In this document: piece after piece, positions 1-6,262 of the stretch
Layout of the letters: each line of letters opens with the position of its first letter
Position numbering within the stretch: position 1 is the first letter of the stretch
Assembly: GCA_021852225.1 (NCBI GenBank)
Contig: JAJZOA010000221.1
Coordinates: 1 to 6,357 of the forward strand
Direction of reading: 5' to 3'
Source of the DNA: Planctomycetota bacterium
GTDB lineage: Bacteria; Planctomycetota; Phycisphaerae; WQYP01
Length of the DNA stretch: 6,357 nt
Made by a program: the position numbers and the translations under genes
The notes under the pieces: generated by a model
Seen by the model: only the letters and a program-made list of their open reading frames with translations
Databases searched by the model: none
What the model was told of the DNA's origin: nothing

Positions 1-1399
1 CATTTTCCTCAAGATATTTCAAGATTCCATGCGCCCGCTGCTTGGTTTCCACAATTGCCAGATTGCAGAATTGCGTGCCGGTGCAGGAAATAAGAGTGGA
101 TCGCCACAGCGGTGCGTGCGGTGTCAGTCCGCCGGCATCGAGTTCATGCGTCATCTGTTTTACCGAGCCAGTCGGAATATTCAGGAAAATAAGATTTTGT
201 TTGTTGGAAAGGGCCACGCGGGCCTTTTCACCGGCATATTTTTCGGAGAGTTGTGCGGCCAGTGTCATCTGATCCGCCGTGATCCGCCCGCGTTCAACCG
301 GCACGCCAATATACGCCAGACCGGGCTGCTTTTGCAGGCCGGAACCAAGATGATCGGTATGTGGGGCATATTCCGGAGCCACAATATTGTCATCATGTTC
401 CAGCTTAAAGCCGATGTCCGCTTCCAGATAATCGCGGAATTTTTCCCAGCCCCAGTCCGAAACCAGGTATTTCATGCGAGCGCGGGTGCGCTTTTCCCGA
501 TAACCATGATCGCGGAAGATATGGGCGATTCCCCGACTGACGGCGGCAACCTGCTCGGGTCGAATAAAAACACGAAGCCCCTGACCAATGTACGGCTGAC
601 TGGAAAGTCCACCACCCACCGTCAGTCCATAGCCGGATTCCTCATGCCCGGTTGACGGGTTAATGCGGCGCACTCCAAACAAGCCAATATCGTTGATCTG
701 CGGCTGATGGCAATGCAGATGGCAACCGGCTATGGCGGATTTGAATTTACGCGGAAGATTGCTGAATTCGCGGTCGCCTTGCAGGAACATCTCGTTGGTT
801 TGTTCCACCACGCTGGAAGCGTCAATAATTTCCGCACTTAAATATCCGGCAAGCGGGCAGCCGACGACATTGCGTGGCGTATCGCCGCAGGCGAATTTAC
901 TGACCAGACCGACTTTTTCCAACCGGGGAAGAATATCGGCCAGTGCCTCAATCGTAAGCCAGTGAATTTGAAAGCACTGGCGGGTGGTAATGTCGGCAAA
1001 GCCACGGCCATATTGGCGAGCAATATCCGCAACCACTGCAAGCTGTCGGGCAGTAAGGAAACCGTTGGGAATACGGATGCGCAGCATGAAATGGCACAGG
1101 TTCGGCAATTGTTGATAGCAGCCAAACCAGCGGACGCGGACAAAATCCTCTTCGGATATTTTTGCGCGGCGGGCCGCACTTAAGCGCACCGCCGGATCGC
1201 TGGAATTTGGAATTTGCTGGTGATACGTATCCAGGTCTTTGGGACTAAGAAGCGACTCAAGCGGTTCGGTGACATCTGCGCGCGCATAGGCAAAAATATT
1301 TTCCCAGACATCCAGGCCGTCTTTGGCCAGTTTAATGGCCTCTACCTTGTTTAGTTTTCGGCCATCGGCGGCGGTAATGGTACCTGTTTCAGCGGACAT
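1..1399 (-). CDS. Ferredoxin-type nitrite/sulfite reductase (siroheme, 4Fe-4S), C-terminus cut off by window edge
   Basis: This is a cytoplasmic assimilatory reductase that makes a six-electron reduction of sulfite to sulfide or nitrite to ammonia. 466 residues are visible; family members usually exceed 500, so the tail is missing. Visible family blocks are FMLRIRIPNG (104-113), TTRQCFQIHW (138-147), GDTPRNVVGCPLAG (172-185), LPRKFK (215-220), a VGGGLS block (261-266), and the first cluster motif C439-x5-C445 (CTGTQFC). The second cysteine motif (C-x3-C) must lie beyond base 1. In LPRKFK, K218 and K220 give the Lys-x-Lys pair typical of sulfite reductases, whereas plant nitrite reductases have Lys-x-Asn. 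I therefore lean toward sulfite as substrate, but nitrite cannot be excluded. The start ATG has GGAG at 1407-1410, 7 nt upstream. The gene has its own promoter and operator-like dyads. The family call is firm; the substrate is not. Confidence 0.95.
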   Translation of the reverse strand, partial: MSAETGTITAADGRKLNKVEAIKLAKDGLDVWENIFAYARADVTEPLESLLSPKDLDTYHQQIPNSSDPAVRLSAARRAKISEEDFVRVRWFGCYQQLPNLCHFMLRIRIPNGFLTARQLAVVADIARQYGRGFADITTRQCFQIHWLTIEALADILPRLEKVGLVSKFACGDTPRNVVGCPLAGYLSAEIIDASSVVEQTNEMFLQGDREFSNLPRKFKSAIAGCHLHCHQPQINDIGLFGVRRINPSTGHEESGYGLTVGGGLSSQPYIGQGLRVFIRPEQVAAVSRGIAHIFRDHGYREKRTRARMKYLVSDWGWEKFRDYLEADIGFKLEHDDNIVAPEYAPHTDHLGSGLQKQPGLAYIGVPVERGRITADQMTLAAQLSEKYAGEKARVALSNKQNLIFLNIPTGSVKQMTHELDAGGLTPHAPLWRSTLISCTGTQFCNLAIVETKQRAHGILKYLEEN

Positions 1400-1423
1400 A
1401 AGACTACTCCAGAGACTCGTTCA

Positions 1424-1456
1424 GCGTATTGCCTATCTAATAGATAGGTAATACGC
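1424..1456. promoter_or_regulatory. Long dyad, probable operator (site 1), in the reductase leader
   Basis: A 33-bp inverted repeat has arms of 15 bases around a 3-base centre (AAT), with one mismatch. The plus-strand left arm is GCGTATTGCCTATCT and the right arm is AGATAGGTAATACGC. It lies about 12 to 44 bases downstream of the predicted transcription start, a usual position for a repressor roadblock. On the reductase mRNA the mismatch is A-C, on the opposite strand it is G-U, so a DNA-binding site is more likely than a selected RNA hairpin. The regulator is unknown. Confidence 0.6.
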
Positions 1457-1477
1457 AAAGCATTTACGTAAAGCATT
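1457..1477. repeat. Direct repeat AAAGCATT x2 around a TTTACGTAAA palindrome at the predicted start site
   Basis: AAAGCATT occurs at 1457-1464 and again at 1470-1477, a 13-bp period. Between and overlapping them is a perfect 10-bp palindrome, TTTACGTAAA (1463-1472), centred on the predicted transcription start. The second repeat overlaps the -10 box. This may be another regulator contact or a chance feature of AT-rich DNA. Confidence 0.35.
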
Positions 1478-1504
1478 ATAAGCGATTAATTAGAACAAAA
1501 TCAA
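1475..1504 (-). promoter_or_regulatory. Sigma-70-like promoter of the nitrite/sulfite reductase gene
   Basis: Read on the minus strand, the -35 box is TTGATT (1499-1504) and the -10 box is a perfect TATAAT (1475-1480), separated by 18 bp. Transcription should start near 1468, giving a leader of about 70 nt before the ATG at 1399. The surrounding DNA is clearly AT-richer than the flanking genes. This is a prediction from consensus matching only. Confidence 0.65.
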
Positions 1505-1510
1505 GCGTAC

Positions 1511-1529
1511 TCCTACTAATTAAATAGGA
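1511..1529. promoter_or_regulatory. Second, weaker dyad resembling site 1 (site 2), upstream of the -35 box
   Basis: The arms TCCTA (1511-1515) and TAGGA (1525-1529) flank an AT-rich 9-base centre. The 17-base core at 1512-1528 matches the core of site 1 (1432-1448) at 12 of 17 positions, including identical CCTA and ATAGG ends. It sits 6 bp upstream of the predicted -35 box, and its centre is 80 bp from that of site 1. A shared regulator is an inference. Confidence 0.4.
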
Positions 1530-1548
1530 AAATGGCAATCCAGTGCCA
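1529..1548 (-). terminator. Weak terminator-like hairpin downstream of the acetyltransferase gene
   Basis: On the minus strand, TGGCA (1548-1544) pairs with TGCCA (1537-1533) across a 6-base loop and is followed by TTTT (1532-1529). The stem is only 5 bp, so this is a poor intrinsic terminator. It is placed where the clpX-side transcript would be expected to end before the reductase promoter, about 100 bp past the acetyltransferase stop. Confidence 0.2.
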
Positions 1549-1650
1549 AAAATTGAATGTAGAGCGCAGCGGGTACCAACGCAATCCCATCAAAAGTTTT
1601 CCGTAAAGGTCAAGGGAAAAGACTGTTGCCGAGAATCGGATATGCCGGTT

Positions 1651-2103
1651 TCAGGCCGTAGGCCACCGGTATTCAAACCAGGCAGACCGGCTGGCTCCGG
1701 TGGAACCGTACAGAGCCTGCGCGGTACTGTTGGACTGTTCAGTGTTCCAGACAAGTTCGGGATAGCCCTGTTCCGAAGCCCAGCTACGGCAGTGGTTTAT
1801 CAATGCCCGCCCGACACCCTGTCCGCGACAAGCCGGCAAGGTGTAAAGGTCATTCATCAGGCAGATAGCCATCGCCCGGACCGATGAATAAGGAAAGTAC
1901 AGGGTGGCAAAGCCGACCGCCTGTTCGGTCTGGTCACAGGCCAGAAACATGATTCCGCGAGCAGGATTTCGAGCAATTCCTCCGAAATGTTCGCGGTTCT
2001 TATGTGCGTCGGGTGGCGCGCGGTAAAAACGCTGATAGTCCGCAATCAGCGGCAATACGCGGGGAAGGCTGAATTCGGTTACGGTTTCTATTGTTACATT
2101 CAT
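1651..2103 (-). CDS. Small GNAT-family N-acetyltransferase
   Basis: This 150-residue single-domain protein should transfer an acetyl group from acetyl-CoA to an unknown primary amine in the cytoplasm. The CoA-pyrophosphate loop (motif A) is CRGQGVGRAL at 92-101, preceded by the DLYTLP strand (85-90). Motif B follows as N125, A128 to A130, then ALYGSTGA (130-137). The protein ends in an aromatic strand (WFEYRW, 142-147). Length fits the family. The ATG at 2103 is preferred over a longer frame beginning near 2307, because AGGAA lies at 2113-2117 (9 nt away) and the longer version would overlap the glycosyltransferase reading frame by about 190 bp. It starts 17 bp after the glycosyltransferase stop, so the two are probably co-transcribed. 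The acceptor substrate cannot be read from the sequence. Confidence 0.9.
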   Translation of the reverse strand: MNVTIETVTEFSLPRVLPLIADYQRFYRAPPDAHKNREHFGGIARNPARGIMFLACDQTEQAVGFATLYFPYSSVRAMAICLMNDLYTLPACRGQGVGRALINHCRSWASEQGYPELVWNTEQSNSTAQALYGSTGASRSAWFEYRWPTA

Positions 2104-2120
2104 TGTATTTAGTTCCTGAT

Positions 2121-3302
2121 TCAAGGGCCGACGGCACCCGGCGTCGGAAAAGGAATCGGCATCGCGACGGCTCTGCGGCAGTGCCCAACAAGCTGTGCAA
2201 GCATGTCGGACATGGAATGGTGCTGCCGCAGGCGCTGCAAAGCGGCGTGGCTCATACGTCGCAACGGCTCCGTTTGGGTCAAGGCGCTGATCATGGCGTG
2301 GCGCCATTCCTCACGCGAGCCGTGGGCAATAATCCGGCAGGTCTGACCATCCATACAAAAATCCGCGGCCTCGCTGGGGCGGCACAGGACCGGCATGCCG
2401 CGAGCCATGGCCTGTAGGACTATATAATTCAGCCGCGATGATTCAACCGCCTGAAGATAAAAATCGCCGTGCAGCAGCAGTGATTCGCAGTCATTTCGAT
2501 AGGGCACAAAGCTGACTCTGTCCAGCAATTCCAGGCTTTGGGTGAGTTTCCAGATGGCATGTTTGTCCGGGCCTGAATCGTAGAGAAAAATAAGGAAATC
2601 GTGCGTGGCATCGGCCACATCCCGGCAGGCATGCAAAAGATTGGAAAAATCGGACAAACCTGCCAGTGAATCCAGGCAGACAAAACAGGGCGACTGGCTC
2701 GCCCGTTGGCGCGGTTCCGGGGCGGACAGAAATGCTCCCGGACGTAATATATGTGCCGCGACCCCGGACCGGGATTTCAGGCCGTTTAGGAGTGGTTGAG
2801 AGGCCGCCAGAAATCCGGAAAATTCGGCCCCGCCGACCAGTCGATCGCGCGCCTCGGCGCGGTCCCAGCACCAATATAACACCGGAATATTCCGTGACAG
2901 TTCCAAAAAGCCGGGGAATGCCGTTGCCGTCGGTCCGAAAAGAATGACCACCTGCAACTCCTGGGATCGGCATTGGTTAAGAAGGGTTTGAACGGAGTCC
3001 GAGCGGCTGGAACCCGCTCGGAACGGATTGTGACCGGAGTCCCGAAACAGAAAGTCATGCCAGTGCCGCGGCGAATGATCAACGCGAACAACCGGCACCG
3101 CAAAAATTCCAAGTTCCTCATCTGTGTGCTGCGAACTTGCGAACAGACAGACAGAATGACCTTCGCTTTTTAAACCCAGCGCCAGATGATGGATAAAGGA
3201 AATATCGTCGGGAATCTGCTGCGGCTCCACCCACAAACCGATCGACAGGGCTTTATCAGGATCCGGTGGAACGGCGGAAGATTGTTCAGTTGCGGCGGTC
3301 AT
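2121..3302 (-). CDS. Putative GT-B-fold glycosyltransferase, group 1 (GT4-like), with altered active-site motif
   Basis: The 393-residue protein resembles GT-B glycosyltransferases, with an N-terminal acceptor half (about 18-185) and a C-terminal nucleotide-sugar half (about 203-375). The N-terminal half opens with LSIGLWVEP and a helix containing a GHSV turn (48-51), like the usual G-H-x-V start of these enzymes. The C-terminal half has DRVSFVPYRND (261-271), then a block around 286-307 ending in LQAMARGMPVLCRP, equivalent to the usual E-A-M-A-x-G-x-P-V-I sugar-nucleotide site. The family's E-x7-E pair is not kept: the two positions read as S289 and Q297. There is no signal peptide or membrane segment, so it is probably cytosolic. 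Its start has GGGG 7 nt upstream (3310-3313). It lies 51 bp after clpX and 17 bp before the acetyltransferase. Sugar and acceptor are unknown, and loss of activity is possible. Confidence 0.75.
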   Translation of the reverse strand: MTAATEQSSAVPPDPDKALSIGLWVEPQQIPDDISFIHHLALGLKSEGHSVCLFASSQHTDEELGIFAVPVVRVDHSPRHWHDFLFRDSGHNPFRAGSSRSDSVQTLLNQCRSQELQVVILFGPTATAFPGFLELSRNIPVLYWCWDRAEARDRLVGGAEFSGFLAASQPLLNGLKSRSGVAAHILRPGAFLSAPEPRQRASQSPCFVCLDSLAGLSDFSNLLHACRDVADATHDFLIFLYDSGPDKHAIWKLTQSLELLDRVSFVPYRNDCESLLLHGDFYLQAVESSRLNYIVLQAMARGMPVLCRPSEAADFCMDGQTCRIIAHGSREEWRHAMISALTQTEPLRRMSHAALQRLRQHHSMSDMLAQLVGHCRRAVAMPIPFPTPGAVGP

Positions 3303-3353
3303 GCGTCATCCCCGGAATCCGCCGGACGGTTGGCCCTGATTGCCGCCGTGCGT

Positions 3354-4688
3354 TCAGGCGCTTTCCTTCAGCGGCATGGGTTTGGTATCAAACAGGCTTA
3401 CTTCGCCGCGCACCACTTCCTCGGTGATGGTAAACAGCCCGCGGTTCTGCTGGTCGGGCAGATGGTACATCAGGTCCAGCATTAATTCTTCCATCACACT
3501 TCGCAGCGCCCTGGCGCCGGTATCCCGTTCAAGGGCCTTTTTCGCCACAAGCCGCAGCGCTCCAACGGTGAATTCCAGTTCGCAATTTTCCAACTGGAAA
3601 AACTTCTTGTACTGCTTGATGAGCGCGTTTCGCGGCTCGGTCAGAATTTGAATCATCGCATCTTCGCTAAGCACATTAAGCGGTGCGATAATGGGCAGAC
3701 GGCCGACAAATTCGGGGATCATGCCATATTCAATAAGGTCATCCGGTGTGACCTGCTTAAGGAACTGCGTCTTTTGCTCCGCATTGGCCTGAATTGGCCC
3801 GCTGACTTCGGAATTAAAGCCGATTAACTGGCGGCCAAGCCGCTTGGCAATCAGTTGATCCAAGCCGACAAATGTGCCTCCGCAGATAAACAGAATATGA
3901 GTGGTATCCAATTGAATGTATTGTTGTTCGGGATGTTTGCGGCCGCCCTGTGGCGGCACGTTGGCCATGGTTCCTTCCAGCATTTTCAAAAGAGCCTGCT
4001 GCACGCCCTCACCGGAAACGTCGCGGGTGATCGACACGTTCATGCTGGTTTTGCCGATTTTATCAATTTCATCAATGTAGATAATTCCGCGCTGCGCCGA
4101 TTCAAGATCAAAATCCGCGTTCTGCAGAAGTTTCAGCAGGAGATTTTCAACATCTTCACCAACATAGCCGGCTTCGGTCAGGGTGGTGGCATCGCCAATG
4201 GCGAAGGGGACATTCAGGCAACGCGCCAGCGTGCGAGCCAGAAGCGTTTTACCAGATCCTGTCGGCCCAATAAGCAGCACGTTGGACTTGTCAATTTCCA
4301 CATCGTCGGCTGCGCGACCATCGGCATGGGCGAGCCGCTTATAGTGGTTGTGAACCGCCACGGACAAGGCCCGTTTAGCCACATCCTGGCCGATCACATA
4401 TTGGTCCATGAATTCCTTGAGCTGACGCGGCGGAGGAATCTGGCCGATAGTGGGTCGCGTTGCGGTAACCTTGCGTTTTTCCTGCTTATAAATATTCTGG
4501 CAAAGTTCGGAACAGTTTGAACAGATATAAATATCGTTTGGTCCCTCCACCATAGGACCGACATCACGGCTTGATTTTCCACAAAAACTGCACTGAGTGA
4601 CCTTGCGGCCACGGAATCCGCCGCTGGTGGGCGATCCGCCCGAGTTGTTTCCGGTTCCAGAGCCGCCATTTCCCGATTGATTTGCCAT
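3354..4688 (-). CDS. clpX: ClpX, ATP-dependent unfoldase subunit of the ClpXP protease
   Basis: ClpX forms an AAA+ hexamer that recognises, unfolds and feeds proteins into ClpP. The 444 residues contain every hallmark: a zinc-binding domain with C33, C36, C56 and C59; Walker A GPTGSGKT (141-148); the pore loop GYVGED (174-179); Walker B IIYIDEID (202-209); the RKH loop (250-252); the ClpP-docking IGF loop (289-291); an FVGR arginine-finger region (327-330); and sensor 2 GAR (391-393). It is about 20 residues longer than E. coli ClpX, mostly because of a Gly/Ser/Asn-rich N-terminal tail (about 3-28). The ATG has GGAAA at 4698-4702, 9 nt upstream. No clpP lies next to it, unlike the common clpP-clpX order. 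The intact IGF loop predicts a ClpP partner encoded elsewhere. A terminator-like hairpin sits in the leader. Confidence 0.99.
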   Translation of the reverse strand: MANQSGNGGSGTGNNSGGSPTSGGFRGRKVTQCSFCGKSSRDVGPMVEGPNDIYICSNCSELCQNIYKQEKRKVTATRPTIGQIPPPRQLKEFMDQYVIGQDVAKRALSVAVHNHYKRLAHADGRAADDVEIDKSNVLLIGPTGSGKTLLARTLARCLNVPFAIGDATTLTEAGYVGEDVENLLLKLLQNADFDLESAQRGIIYIDEIDKIGKTSMNVSITRDVSGEGVQQALLKMLEGTMANVPPQGGRKHPEQQYIQLDTTHILFICGGTFVGLDQLIAKRLGRQLIGFNSEVSGPIQANAEQKTQFLKQVTPDDLIEYGMIPEFVGRLPIIAPLNVLSEDAMIQILTEPRNALIKQYKKFFQLENCELEFTVGALRLVAKKALERDTGARALRSVMEELMLDLMYHLPDQQNRGLFTITEEVVRGEVSLFDTKPMPLKESA

Positions 4689-4702
4689 ATTGAAGCATTT
4701 CC

Positions 4703-4742
4703 AAAAACAAGGCCTTCAATCATAGTCGGTTGAATAAGGCCT
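4703..4742 (-). terminator. Terminator-like hairpin ending at the clpX ribosome binding site
   Basis: On the minus strand AGGCCTT (4742-4736) pairs with AAGGCCT (4716-4710). A further CAA/TTG pairing (4732-4730 with 4719-4717) forms beyond a 3-base bulge, closing a 10-base loop. The stem is followed within two bases by TTTTT (4707-4703), and the clpX ribosome binding site (4702-4698) comes next. It could end transcription from the DUF3592 genes, or act as an attenuator or translational control element for clpX. A clpX promoter would have to lie upstream of it. Confidence 0.45.
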
Positions 4743-4935
4743 GCATGATGAATAAACTCGCATTTGCGAACGAAGCTGCCTTCGACTCGTAAACTGCATC
4801 CATATTACCAATTTGCACGCCCCATACAACCCCATCTGACTTACCCCGTTGACCAGTCGCGGCCAGGCGCGTCAGATATCGACCGATAACGATCCCCGCT
4901 GGCGGTAAAATCGAGCGCCGTCCGCGGATCATCAT
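4720..4935 (-). other. Doubtful 71-codon reading frame between the DUF3592 gene and clpX
   Basis: An ATG at 4935 overlaps the TGA of the upstream DUF3592 gene in an ATGA arrangement, and the frame stays open for 71 codons. The stop (4722-4720) falls in the loop of the hairpin in front of clpX. The predicted peptide starts basic (MMIRGRRS) and shows no domain I recognise. The ATGA overlap suggests possible translational coupling, but there is no purine-rich binding site of its own and a chance open frame of this length is common. The rest of the 243-bp spacer shows no clear promoter; TTGTAT/TAATAT-type boxes can be found but are weak. Confidence 0.2.
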
Positions 4936-5477
4936 AAATTCATTCGGCTGGCCGCGATCATTTCCGCGCGGCGGAAACCGCCCCGCAATGGGCCAATAAT
5001 GAAAACCAGTCCCGCCACAAAAAAAGGGATGCCGAACAGCATAAGGAAAATGCTCGTCCATGTATACCGCGGCACCAGAAATGCGATTTGTGGCTTATCT
5101 GCTTCATACCAGATGTGGCATTTTTTTCCTTTGGGATAGTCCAATACCATACGTTCGGAATCGGCATAGCCATGGCCGGAACGAAAACCGGAAATTCCCG
5201 GATAAACACGTTGGCCGGTATAATTTTTGCCATGGACTGTGTATTGGTAACGGATTTCCGGAACGTAGTTTCGATCGCCACCGCTGCCTTTGGTTCCAAT
5301 TGCACTGGAAAGTACAACGGCGTGGGTTTGGCAGGCCGCAGCAAGCCGGGCGTGCTGCTGAAATTCACTCATAACCCCCAGGCCAGATATGCCCAATCCG
5401 GCAAGCAGAAAAATGGTCGCGAACGCCAGTATAAAAAGGTTTTTGGTGGTCGTCTCAAGAAAACCAAAGATACCCAT
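4932..5477 (-). CDS. DUF3592-domain membrane protein (downstream paralogue)
   Basis: The 181-residue protein has two hydrophobic segments, about 14-36 and 141-163, enclosing an extracytoplasmic or periplasmic-type beta-rich domain (about 45-136). That loop carries the DUF3592 signature: an IRYQYTVHGKNYTG strand pair (75-88), then YPKGKKCHIWYEADKPQIAFL (114-134), matching the family's Y-P-x-G-x-x-x-x-x-Y-x-P-x-x-P-x-x-A-x-L pattern. Function of the family is unknown. The ATG at 5477 is chosen because AAGGA and AGG lie 10 and 6 nt upstream. An in-frame TTG at 5537 would add 20 residues that do not look like a membrane-protein start and has no binding site. It follows its paralogue by 56 bp and is probably in the same transcript. 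Confidence 0.85.
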   Translation of the reverse strand: MGIFGFLETTTKNLFILAFATIFLLAGLGISGLGVMSEFQQHARLAAACQTHAVVLSSAIGTKGSGGDRNYVPEIRYQYTVHGKNYTGQRVYPGISGFRSGHGYADSERMVLDYPKGKKCHIWYEADKPQIAFLVPRYTWTSIFLMLFGIPFFVAGLVFIIGPLRGGFRRAEMIAASRMNL

Positions 5478-5533
5478 AAACAACCTGTCCTTTTCAGCGC
5501 GGCGATATCGCGCAATACATCCGTCGATAGCGG

Positions 5534-6064
5534 TCAAGCATTGGAATATCTTGCGCGCGCGAATTGAGTACCCATGACAATCAATCCGATCAGGCCAATC
5601 ACGGAAAACAGATAACCCAAACCGGGAAAAATCCAGATCAATTTATCCATTTTATGAACCAGAAAGGCCTGGGTGGGGTCCTGCGGATCGTAGTACGCAG
5701 TGCAGGAGTGACCCACAGGATAATGGCTAGTAATTTTTTCCGCCCAGGAATATCCCGAAGATTCACCGCCGTAAATGGCCCGATGGCTGGTATATTTCTG
5801 ACCGCGAACGGTGTAGGTATACCAGACGCGCGGTTCATAGGTCGTATCGCTGTTGCCGGAATCGTCGCTGCGAATATGCCGGTGGAAGACATGCGCCTTT
5901 ACGGGAAGCCAGGTATTCAGCGCGTGGATTTGGGAACTTACCAGCCGGGTACCAATGGCGGCAAATATTCCGCCTATAAAAAGAAATCCTATCCACACAA
6001 ACAGCACCGATTTTCCAGTTGCCCGGTTACCCGGGCCGCCGCTCATTCCATAGTTTGGCGCCAT
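5534..6064 (-). CDS. DUF3592-domain membrane protein (upstream paralogue)
   Basis: The 176-residue protein has the same layout as its neighbour: a short polar N-terminus, membrane segment about 19-40, a soluble DUF3592 domain (about 52-137), a second membrane segment about 142-165, and a short basic tail. Core motifs are RVWYTYTVRGQKYTSHR (79-95) and YPVGHSCTAYYDPQDPTQAFL (115-135), which align well with the downstream gene, so the pair arose by duplication. The biochemical role is unknown. The single-loop, two-anchor form suggests it sits in the inner membrane with the domain outside the cytoplasm, though topology is inferred. The ATG has GGAG (6073-6076) 8 nt upstream, and a promoter is predicted about 60 bp upstream. 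Confidence 0.87.
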   Translation of the reverse strand: MAPNYGMSGGPGNRATGKSVLFVWIGFLFIGGIFAAIGTRLVSSQIHALNTWLPVKAHVFHRHIRSDDSGNSDTTYEPRVWYTYTVRGQKYTSHRAIYGGESSGYSWAEKITSHYPVGHSCTAYYDPQDPTQAFLVHKMDKLIWIFPGLGYLFSVIGLIGLIVMGTQFARARYSNA

Positions 6065-6125
6065 AATATCTGCTCCGCACCGACCTTCTCACCAGAACCA
6101 ACGCTAAGAATTTATCTCAAGACGG

Positions 6126-6154
6126 ATCATAGCGAGCGGCTACGATTTCGCCAA
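6126..6154 (-). promoter_or_regulatory. Predicted promoter of the DUF3592 gene pair
   Basis: On the minus strand the -35 box is TTGGCG (6149-6154, 4 of 6 matches) and the -10 box is TATGAT (6126-6131, 5 of 6), with the ideal 17-bp spacing. It would start transcription near 6119, leaving a leader of about 55 nt before the ATG at 6064. The neighbouring inverted repeat (6167-6214) lies just upstream of the -35 box. Confidence 0.5.
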
Positions 6155-6166
6155 GACATTGGCAGA

Positions 6167-6214
6167 AGCCGACAGCGCGACTCGTGCCGACGGACGGCCA
6201 GGCGGCTGTCGGCT
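6167..6214. repeat. Inverted repeat with perfect 10-bp arms and a nested small dyad
   Basis: AGCCGACAGC (6167-6176) is exactly complementary in reverse to GCTGTCGGCT (6205-6214) across 28 bases. Inside that spacer, GCCG (6186-6189) and CGGC (6195-6198) form a second, smaller dyad around ACGGA. It lies 12 bp upstream of the predicted DUF3592 -35 box. It could be a regulator site with two half-sites or a structured RNA. No T-run follows either side, so it is not a terminator. Confidence 0.45.
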
Positions 6215-6262
6215 GACGTCATTGGCCATGACGGATGATTAAGTGAAAACCTATGGATACTC

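Noticed and set aside
29..655. 208-codon plus-strand open frame
   Set aside because: It is antisense to the reductase gene, whose own frame carries clear family motifs through this stretch. The plus-strand translation shows no domain.
1651..2307. Extended acetyltransferase start giving 218 residues
   Set aside because: The extra 68 residues read through the glycosyltransferase C-terminus in another frame and do not look like GNAT sequence. The internal ATG at 2103 has its own binding site in the intergenic gap.
3855..4520. 221-codon plus-strand open frame
   Set aside because: It lies entirely antisense to clpX, which is certain from its motifs. The open frame follows from clpX codon usage.
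4760..4795. Two small dyads (CGAAG/CTTCG and CGCA/TGCG) in the clpX upstream spacer
   Set aside because: Arms of 4-5 bp with no T-run are expected by chance. The nearby 7-bp-arm hairpin is the only one with terminator character.
4720..5061. 113-codon minus-strand frame overlapping the DUF3592 3' end
   Set aside because: The upstream part is an out-of-frame reading of the DUF3592 gene. Only the part after 4935 deserves mention, and it is listed as doubtful.
5502..5511. Palindrome GCGATATCGC between the two DUF3592 genes
   Set aside because: It is short, has no T-run, and lies in a 56-bp gap with no other promoter elements. It is likely chance.
4932..5537. TTG start for the downstream DUF3592 protein, overlapping the previous stop
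   Set aside because: There is no binding site before it, and the added residues are polar and basic with no match to the paralogue. The ATG at 5477 has a good purine-rich site.
5564..6238. 224-codon plus-strand open frame
   Set aside because: It is antisense to the upstream DUF3592 gene, with no recognisable domain and no good ribosome binding site.
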